From Thermoplasmata archaeon (lineage in GTDB: Archaea; Thermoplasmatota; Thermoplasmata; GCA-020350865): DNA of 10,520 nucleotides. The stretch covers positions 762,745 to 773,264 of the forward strand of contig CP070726.1 of NCBI GenBank assembly GCA_020350865.1. The letters are read 5' to 3'. Under the pieces are notes generated by a model, which was given only the letters and a program-made list of their open reading frames with translations, made no database searches and was not told the origin of the DNA. Below are positions 6,402-10,520 of this stretch, in pieces; the first letter of the stretch is position 1, and each line of letters begins with the position of its first letter. A program made the position numbers and the translations under genes.

Positions 6402-7385
6402 ATGGCAGATGGAGAACGTGCTCTGATTACGGGAATCACTGGGTTTGTCGGGAGCCATTTGGCGGAATTACTGCTTGACAAAGGGCTTGAGGTCTACGGC
6501 ATCAAGCGGTGGCGCAGCAAAACAGAGAACATAGAGCACATCATGCCGCAGCTGAACCTGATGGAGGCGGATATGCGCGACGGGCATTCGCTGCTTTCGG
6601 TTGTAAAGGAGGTTGAGCCGGACTATATATTCCATTTAGCGGCCCAGTCATTTGTTCCCACGTCATGGAAGGCCCCTGCAGATACCATGGAAACAAACGC
6701 CGTGGGCACACTTAATCTGCTGGAGGCGGTGCGAAAGTTAAGCATCGATCCCCCCGTTCAGATCGCCGGTTCCAGCGAGGAGTACGGATTGGTGATGGAA
6801 GATGAGGTCCCCATAAAGGAGACCAATCCCCTCAGGCCCCTTTCCCCCTATGGCGTTTCGAAGGTTGCGGCAGACAAACTCGGATTTCAATATCACCGCT
6901 CATACGGTATGAAAGTTGTTATAACTAGGTCATTCAATCATACCGGGCCGAGAAGGGGCGATGTATTTGTAACCTCGAATTTCGCAAAACAGATAGCCGA
7001 GATAGAAAAAAGGATAAGAGAACCCGTAATCGAGGTGGGCAATCTTTCGTCCCAGCGAGATTTTTCCGATGTGAGGGACATAGTGAGGGCGTACTGGCTT
7101 GCCGCCACCAAATGTGATTACGGGGAAGCGTACAATATCTGCTCGGGAAAGGCCTGGGTCATAAAGGACGTACTGGATGTCCTATTGAAAATTAGCGATG
7201 TCAAGGAAATAAAAATCGAGGAGGACCCTTCGCGAATGAGACCGTCTGATGTGGAAGTGCTTCTTGGGGACTGCACAAAAATCATGGAGAAAACTGGCTG
7301 GAATCCGGAAATACCCTTTGAGAAGACCATGACCGATCTGCGGGATTACTGGCGCGACAGGGTGGATAGTTTTGGCCCCATGTAG
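6402..7385 (+). CDS. GDP-mannose 4,6-dehydratase / GDP-4-keto-6-deoxymannose reductase-like SDR enzyme
   Basis: A 327-residue extended short-chain dehydrogenase. The NAD(P)-binding GITGFVG (11-17) gives GxxGxxG, the catalytic Tyr and Lys are Y150 and K154 in SPYGVSK, and the active-site Ser/Glu cluster is SSEEYG (124-129). FNHTGP, FAKQIAEIE and RDFSDVRDIVRAYWL, together with the C-terminal TGWNPEIPFEKT, are shared by GDP-mannose 4,6-dehydratases and the related reductase RMD. SSEEYG and GFVGSHL recall RMD; ITGITG and KAPADTMETNAVGTLNLLEA are equally dehydratase-like, so the exact step is undecided. Either way it acts in the cytoplasm on GDP-4-keto-6-deoxymannose, the precursor of GDP-rhamnose, -fucose or -perosamine. 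The start ATG 6402 has GGTGA just upstream. The coding DNA is GC-rich near the start (37 of 60 bases at 6541-6600), unlike genes further right. The next gene begins about 20-35 bases on, so co-transcription is likely. Confidence 0.9.
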   Translation: MADGERALITGITGFVGSHLAELLLDKGLEVYGIKRWRSKTENIEHIMPQLNLMEADMRDGHSLLSVVKEVEPDYIFHLAAQSFVPTSWKAPADTMETNAVGTLNLLEAVRKLSIDPPVQIAGSSEEYGLVMEDEVPIKETNPLRPLSPYGVSKVAADKLGFQYHRSYGMKVVITRSFNHTGPRRGDVFVTSNFAKQIAEIEKRIREPVIEVGNLSSQRDFSDVRDIVRAYWLAATKCDYGEAYNICSGKAWVIKDVLDVLLKISDVKEIKIEEDPSRMRPSDVEVLLGDCTKIMEKTGWNPEIPFEKTMTDLRDYWRDRVDSFGPM

Positions 7386-7388
7386 CCT

Positions 7389-7395
7389 GAGGGGG
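7389..7395 (+). promoter_or_regulatory. Ribosome binding site GAGGGGG that questions the epimerase start
   Basis: The only good ribosome binding site before the epimerase ends 25 bases ahead of GTG 7421 but 10 bases ahead of an in-frame ATT at 7406 and 7 ahead of ATC 7403. The frame is open back to 7391 (TGA at 7388-7390). It therefore points to an upstream, non-standard start. Confidence 0.45.
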
Positions 7396-7420
7396 ACTGC
7401 ACATCATTGAGAACAAGAGT

Positions 7421-8338
7421 GTGTTAATAACGGGTGGCGGAGGTTTTATCGGCTCTCATCTGGTGGAAGCCCTCTGTGATGGAAACCATGTAAAGGTGCT
7501 TGATAATTTCTTATCAGGAAAAAAGGAGAACCTAAAAGGTCTTGGTGTTGAGATTATCGAAGGCTCAATCACAAACATCGACGAGGTGAATAGAGGGGTC
7601 AAAGATGCAGATTTTGTATTACATTTAGCAGATTTGCCCAGCGTCCCTCGAAGCATTAGAGATCCTATACAATGCAACGAGGTGAATATAAAGGGCACCA
7701 TGAATATACTCATTGCATCGAAGGAACGCGGTGTTAAAAAGGTTATTTTTGCATCATCTTCTTCGGTCTACGGGGACACCCCCACTCTTCCAAAGGTGGA
7801 GACCATGCCTCCAAACCCTCAATCCCCATACGCTGTCTCCAAATTGGCAGGAGAGCACTACTGCAGGGTGTTTTACCAGGTCTACGATCTCCCAACAACC
7901 TCGTTAAGATTTTTCAATGTTTACGGCCCGAGACAGGACCCGAAATCCGAGTATGCGGCTGTAATACCCAAATTTATTACCCGTTTGAACCGAAATGAAC
8001 CACCAATAATATTTGGGGATGGAGAACAAACAAGGGACTTCACATATGTAAAGGACGCGGTAAATGCCGTAATTTTGGCAGGGGAGTCCAATAAGACCTG
8101 TGGGGAAGCGATAAATATCGCTTGCGGGAAAAGAACCTCAATAAAAGAACTGGCAAGTAAAATAGCAGGATTATTGAGAAAAAACATCAATGCCAAACAT
8201 ACCGAAGAAAGACCTGGGGATGTTAAGCATTCTTTGGCTGATATTACCAGGGCGATAGAGTTAATGGATTTCATGCCCAGGTACTCATTAGAGGAAGGCT
8301 TGAAAGTAACAATAAATTATATAAAAGGGCAAAAATAG
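7421..8338 (+). CDS. NAD-dependent UDP-hexose 4-epimerase-like SDR enzyme
   Basis: A 305-residue extended SDR enzyme from GTG 7421. Landmarks are GGGGFIG (5-11), the ribose-binding acidic residue D28 in VLDN, SSSSVYG (112-118), catalytic Y137 and K141 in SPYAVSK, and FFNVYGPRQDPKSEYAAVIP, typical of UDP-glucose/UDP-GlcNAc 4-epimerases (GalE, Gne/WbpP-like). GDGEQTRDFTYVKD and the closing RPGDVKHSLAD also fit. The usual HLAA motif reads HLAD (68-71), a small deviation. It would convert a UDP-sugar to its 4-epimer in the cytoplasm, feeding the surface-glycan pathway; UDP-glucose, UDP-GlcNAc and UDP-hexuronic acid cannot be told apart here. GTG 7421 is the nearest standard start, giving MLITGGGGFIG, but no ribosome binding site precedes it. 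The in-frame upstream residues ENKSV are family-like, so ATT 7406 may be the real start. Confidence 0.9.
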   Translation: MLITGGGGFIGSHLVEALCDGNHVKVLDNFLSGKKENLKGLGVEIIEGSITNIDEVNRGVKDADFVLHLADLPSVPRSIRDPIQCNEVNIKGTMNILIASKERGVKKVIFASSSSVYGDTPTLPKVETMPPNPQSPYAVSKLAGEHYCRVFYQVYDLPTTSLRFFNVYGPRQDPKSEYAAVIPKFITRLNRNEPPIIFGDGEQTRDFTYVKDAVNAVILAGESNKTCGEAINIACGKRTSIKELASKIAGLLRKNINAKHTEERPGDVKHSLADITRAIELMDFMPRYSLEEGLKVTINYIKGQK

Positions 8339-8390
8339 ATTTTAAGAAGTGAAATACAGCGTTATTTTCCCCCTATCTTGTATATTCAAC

Positions 8391-8397
8391 TTTTTTT
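8391..8397 (+). terminator. Possible oligo-T terminator after the epimerase
   Basis: Seven consecutive T residues lie 53 bases after the epimerase stop, in an AT-rich stretch. No hairpin is needed for archaeal termination. A promoter-like box starts about 32 bases later, suggesting that the transferase-methyltransferase pair is a separate unit. Confidence 0.4.
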
Positions 8398-8428
8398 ACT
8401 CAGTTTCATAGGTAAAATGCCTTGACGG

Positions 8429-8435
8429 TTATAAC
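8429..8435 (+). promoter_or_regulatory. Possible TATA-like box for the glycosyltransferase-methyltransferase unit
   Basis: TTATAAC, with initiation expected near 8457, would give a leader of about 28 bases containing the ribosome binding site GGAGGGGG at 8469-8476. Position fits well; the BRE is not obvious. Confidence 0.4.
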
Positions 8436-8468
8436 AACCGATGTTTCTTAACGTTCAATACTGGGTTT

Positions 8469-8476
8469 GGAGGGGG
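8469..8476 (+). promoter_or_regulatory. Ribosome binding site GGAGGGGG fixing the glycosyltransferase start
   Basis: The site ends 8 bases before ATG 8485. A longer reading from TTG 8467 would place the binding site inside the coding sequence, so ATG 8485 is preferred. ATG 8512, where the typical family 2 fold begins, has no binding site of its own. Confidence 0.65.
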
Positions 8477-8484
8477 AAAAAATA

Positions 8485-9468
8485 ATGCCCATTTATCATT
8501 ATACCAGCCTGATGAAGGTTTCGGTGGTTATCTGCACCTATTCTATTGACCGGTTGGGATACATTGAGAAAACTCTTAAATCTCTTTCAGCCCAGACTGA
8601 GAAACCTTTTGAGATTATACTTGTTCTGGACGAGAATAAAAACCTTATCAAGAGTGCCCAGGCAAGGTTGAGCTCGCTGTCATCGCAATTACGAATCCTC
8701 ACAACCGGGGAACCTGGATTATCCAAAGCAAGGAATAAAGGTGTCTTAAATGCTACAGGCGATATAATAGCTTTCATAGATGATGATGCTTTTGCAGATG
8801 ATAGATGGCTGGAGCAGCTGACACAACCATATGTAGATCCAAAAGTTATGTGTGTGGGTGGAAAAATTGTACCTCTTTGGGATGGAGGACGACCCTCATG
8901 GTTTCCTGAGGAACTTGATTGGATTATTGGGTGTACCTATAAGGGTCATCCCAAAAGAACATGTCAGGTCAGAAATGTCATTGGATGCAATATGTCCTTT
9001 AGAAAGGTTGTGTTTGATAAGGTGGGAGTGTTTGAAGACAGGATTGGGAGGGTTGGAAAAAAGCTACTGGCCGGAGAAGAGATGGAGTTCTGTTTAAGGA
9101 TGGCGCGTAAACTTCCAGAAGCCAAAATCGTCTACGAACCCACAGCAATCGTAAACCATTACGTGCCTTTGGAAAGAAAGCGGTTAAATTATATCCTGAA
9201 AAGAGCATATAGCGAAGGGATCTCCAAGGCATTTATATCCAGACATGATGGAAAGAATACCGAGAAAGAGCTCAGCACTGAGAATAAATACTTAAAATAC
9301 ATCGCTCGAGAGGGAATCGTGGGCAGACTTAAAAGGAGACAAGATATGGATATCCTAAGAAGAATGGCCCAAATTTTAGTTCTCATACTCGCGGTGATGG
9401 CTGTTGGTGTTGGTTACGAGTTAACAAAAGTTAAAAAGAAGAACCATGGGGTAAGAGTCCTTATCTAG
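8485..9468 (+). CDS. Family 2 glycosyltransferase, dolichyl-phosphate glucuronosyltransferase-like (AglG type)
   Basis: A 327-residue GT-A fold transferase. It has the SVVICTYS strand (13-20), the metal and nucleotide-sugar binding DDDA (99-102), then RPSWFPEELDWIIGCTYKG (136-154), RNVIGCNMSFR (163-173) and GRVGKKLLAGEEMEF (188-202). These segments characterise the archaeal glucosyl-dolichyl phosphate glucuronosyltransferase family, which adds glucuronic acid to a dolichyl-phosphate-linked sugar in N-glycan assembly. A single hydrophobic helix at about 294-311 followed by a Lys-rich tail suggests a C-terminal anchor with the catalytic domain in the cytoplasm. The start is ATG 8485, behind GGAGGGGG. 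The methyltransferase begins 18 bases after its stop. The DNA is AT-rich compared with the dehydratase gene. The acceptor and the exact sugar donor are inferred from the family only; another hexuronic acid or hexose is possible. Confidence 0.9.
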   Translation: MPIYHYTSLMKVSVVICTYSIDRLGYIEKTLKSLSAQTEKPFEIILVLDENKNLIKSAQARLSSLSSQLRILTTGEPGLSKARNKGVLNATGDIIAFIDDDAFADDRWLEQLTQPYVDPKVMCVGGKIVPLWDGGRPSWFPEELDWIIGCTYKGHPKRTCQVRNVIGCNMSFRKVVFDKVGVFEDRIGRVGKKLLAGEEMEFCLRMARKLPEAKIVYEPTAIVNHYVPLERKRLNYILKRAYSEGISKAFISRHDGKNTEKELSTENKYLKYIAREGIVGRLKRRQDMDILRRMAQILVLILAVMAVGVGYELTKVKKKNHGVRVLI

Positions 9469-9473
9469 ACCCT

Positions 9474-9478
9474 AGGTG
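9474..9478 (+). promoter_or_regulatory. Ribosome binding site of the methyltransferase
   Basis: AGGTG ends 8 bases before ATG 9487, in the 18-base gap after the glycosyltransferase stop codon. It supports translation of both genes from one transcript. Confidence 0.5.
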
Positions 9479-9486
9479 TTGTAAAT

Positions 9487-10203
9487 ATGGTCCATGATGG
9501 AATAAAAGATTATTGGAATGCCAGGGATAATAAACTGTTTGAAAAAGGAAAGATATCCTATCTGGACCCCCATAAGATAGGAAATCAGGGTATTCTTGAT
9601 GCTTTAAAGGGAGCAGAAAAATATGCAAAGGGGGAACTATTAGATATCGGTTGTGGGACAAAACCCTATCAGGATTTATTCAAAAATGTTGACAGATATA
9701 TTGGCATCGATATGCCTGCAGAAAATAATAAAAGCGCGGATATTTTCGGCGACGGGTTGAAGCTACCTTTCAGATCGAATGTGATCGATACCATTCTATC
9801 TACACAAGTTATCGAGCATGTCGAAGAACCTAAAGAAATTTTGAATGAAGCTTATAGAGTTCTGAAAACCGGTGGACACCTGATTCTAACTGCTCCTATG
9901 GTGTGGGAGTTGCATGTAGAACCGTACGATTACTACCGGTTTACAAAATATGGCTTGAAATACCTTGCTAAAAGTACTGGGTTCCATATCATTGAAATAA
10001 AGGCGGAGACGGGATGTTGGGGGGTAATTGGCCAGCGAATGAGTGATTATGCATATACGTCTAAAGGGGCTCCCAAATCTCTATTAGGTGAAATTTTCAA
10101 AAGGAGTTTGTGTGCATCTATCCAGTTATTTTTTATGTGTCTTGACAAGATCTGTAGAAATGAGAAAGAAACTTTAGGTTATATTATGGTTGCCAGGAAA
10201 TGA
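9487..10203 (+). CDS. SAM-dependent class I methyltransferase
   Basis: A 238-residue Methyltransf_11-type enzyme. SAM-binding motif I is LLDIGCGTK (51-59), the acidic ribose-binding residue is D75 in YIGIDM, and STQVIEHV (105-112) is the post-II/III segment; EAYRVLKTGGHLILTAPM follows. PYDYYRFTKYGL after the core resembles methyltransferases found in polysaccharide clusters. Residues about 196-225 form a variable helical tail. No signal peptide is present, so it acts in the cytoplasm. It follows the AglG-like transferase by 18 bases and probably shares its transcript, so methylation of the sugar added by that transferase is a natural idea; hexuronic-acid methylation by AglP is a known step in Haloferax N-glycans, but relationship to AglP is not shown here. 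It ends 8 bases from the stop of the converging flippase gene. Confidence 0.88.
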   Translation: MVHDGIKDYWNARDNKLFEKGKISYLDPHKIGNQGILDALKGAEKYAKGELLDIGCGTKPYQDLFKNVDRYIGIDMPAENNKSADIFGDGLKLPFRSNVIDTILSTQVIEHVEEPKEILNEAYRVLKTGGHLILTAPMVWELHVEPYDYYRFTKYGLKYLAKSTGFHIIEIKAETGCWGVIGQRMSDYAYTSKGAPKSLLGEIFKRSLCASIQLFFMCLDKICRNEKETLGYIMVARK

Positions 10204-10211
10204 AGAACCCC

Positions 10212-10520
10212 TTATTTAAGAGGCTGGTTTATTTTACCCTGGGATAGGTCCGTTTTGCGCATTAAAACGAGTTTTACTATTACTCCAATAGCAACTAGCG
10301 AGTGGCCCATCAACCACCCCAACCCAACACCTGTTAATCCCCAGTCTATCATTAGATAATAACTTATACCCAATGTTAAACCAGCTATGAAACCATAAAT
10401 GATAACTATGCCACGTATCTTCTTTTTAACTCTTAAATTTGTAATATAGGCAGTATTTATCGAAAGGGGGATTGCAGATAAAATCAGCAATTGCAGTAAT
10501 GTCGTTGCATTTGATGAATA
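10212..10520 (-). CDS. Polysaccharide flippase (Wzx/MATE-like), C-terminal 102 residues, partial
   Basis: The frame is open from the right edge of the window to TAA at 10214-10212, giving 102 residues of the C-terminus; the start lies beyond the window. There are three hydrophobic helices: one containing LLILSAIPLSINTAYI, then GIVIIYGFIAGLTLGISYYLM, then GVGLGWLMGHSLVAIGVIVKLV. RVKKKIRG sits in the loop after the first. The SAIP-x-x-IN pattern and the basic loop are usual near the end of PST/Wzx-type flippases of the MOP superfamily, which move lipid-linked oligosaccharides across the membrane. The position next to sugar-nucleotide, transferase and methyltransferase genes fits this. The TTG at 10490-10488 is an internal Leu codon, since the ten codons before it (YSSNATTLLQ) continue the helix in frame. 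Confidence 0.8.
   Translation of the reverse strand, partial: YSSNATTLLQLLILSAIPLSINTAYITNLRVKKKIRGIVIIYGFIAGLTLGISYYLMIDWGLTGVGLGWLMGHSLVAIGVIVKLVLMRKTDLSQGKINQPLK

Noticed and set aside
8339..8468. Small RNA or small gene between epimerase and glycosyltransferase
   Set aside because: The stretch shows only an oligo-T run and a promoter-like box; no stable hairpin or coding frame could be seen by eye.
8467..8484. Six-codon N-terminal extension of the glycosyltransferase from TTG 8467
   Set aside because: It would bury the strong GGAGGGGG ribosome binding site in the coding region; ATG 8485 is ideally spaced from it.
1..10520. Mobile element, CRISPR array or defence system
   Set aside because: No transposase, integrase, Cas protein, regularly spaced repeat or nuclease/helicase motif was found on either strand.

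Overview
The window looks like part of an archaeal genome, most likely euryarchaeal or Thermoplasmata-like. Three things support this: a DUF1616 membrane protein, a glycosyltransferase of the archaeal dolichyl-phosphate glucuronosyltransferase (AglG-like) type, and AT-rich TATA-like boxes followed by GGAGGTG/GGTGA-type ribosome binding sites. No rRNA, tRNA, CRISPR array, transposase or integrase was seen. The assignment is by recognition of families only; no search was run.

Left half (about 1-5301): a divergent ABC exporter module. On the minus strand, read right to left, are two tandem FtsX/MacB-type permeases (4410-3313 and 3312-2068), then a large polytopic membrane protein resembling a GT-C glycosyltransferase (2064-394), then the start of an unrecognised soluble protein that leaves the window (360-1). 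Gaps between these genes are 0, 3 and 33 bases, so they read as one operon. The matching LolD/MacB-type ATPase (4624-5301) faces the other way. The 213-base divergent region has a TATA-like box for each direction and an inverted repeat between them.

Right half (about 5302-10520): a surface-glycan locus. On the plus strand are a DUF1616 membrane protein (5422-6291), a GDP-mannose 4,6-dehydratase/reductase-like SDR enzyme (6402-7385), a UDP-hexose 4-epimerase-like SDR enzyme (7421-8338), an AglG-like family 2 glycosyltransferase (8485-9468) and a SAM-dependent methyltransferase (9487-10203). Converging on them from the right is the C-terminal end of a polysaccharide flippase (10520-10212, minus).

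Working model (inference): the two SDR enzymes supply a 6-deoxy sugar and an epimerised UDP-sugar. The family 2 transferase, probably membrane anchored by its C-terminal helix, adds a hexuronic acid or related sugar to a dolichyl-phosphate-linked glycan. The methyltransferase may methylate it, the flippase moves the lipid-linked glycan outward, and the GT-C-like protein may transfer sugars outside. The FtsX-type ABC transporter probably acts on lipids, lipoproteins or envelope stress; its place beside the glycan genes and its operon link to a GT-C-like protein is the least expected part of the layout. Base composition changes sharply along the window, from GC-rich permease and dehydratase genes to AT-rich transferase, methyltransferase and flippase genes, which suggests modular gene exchange.
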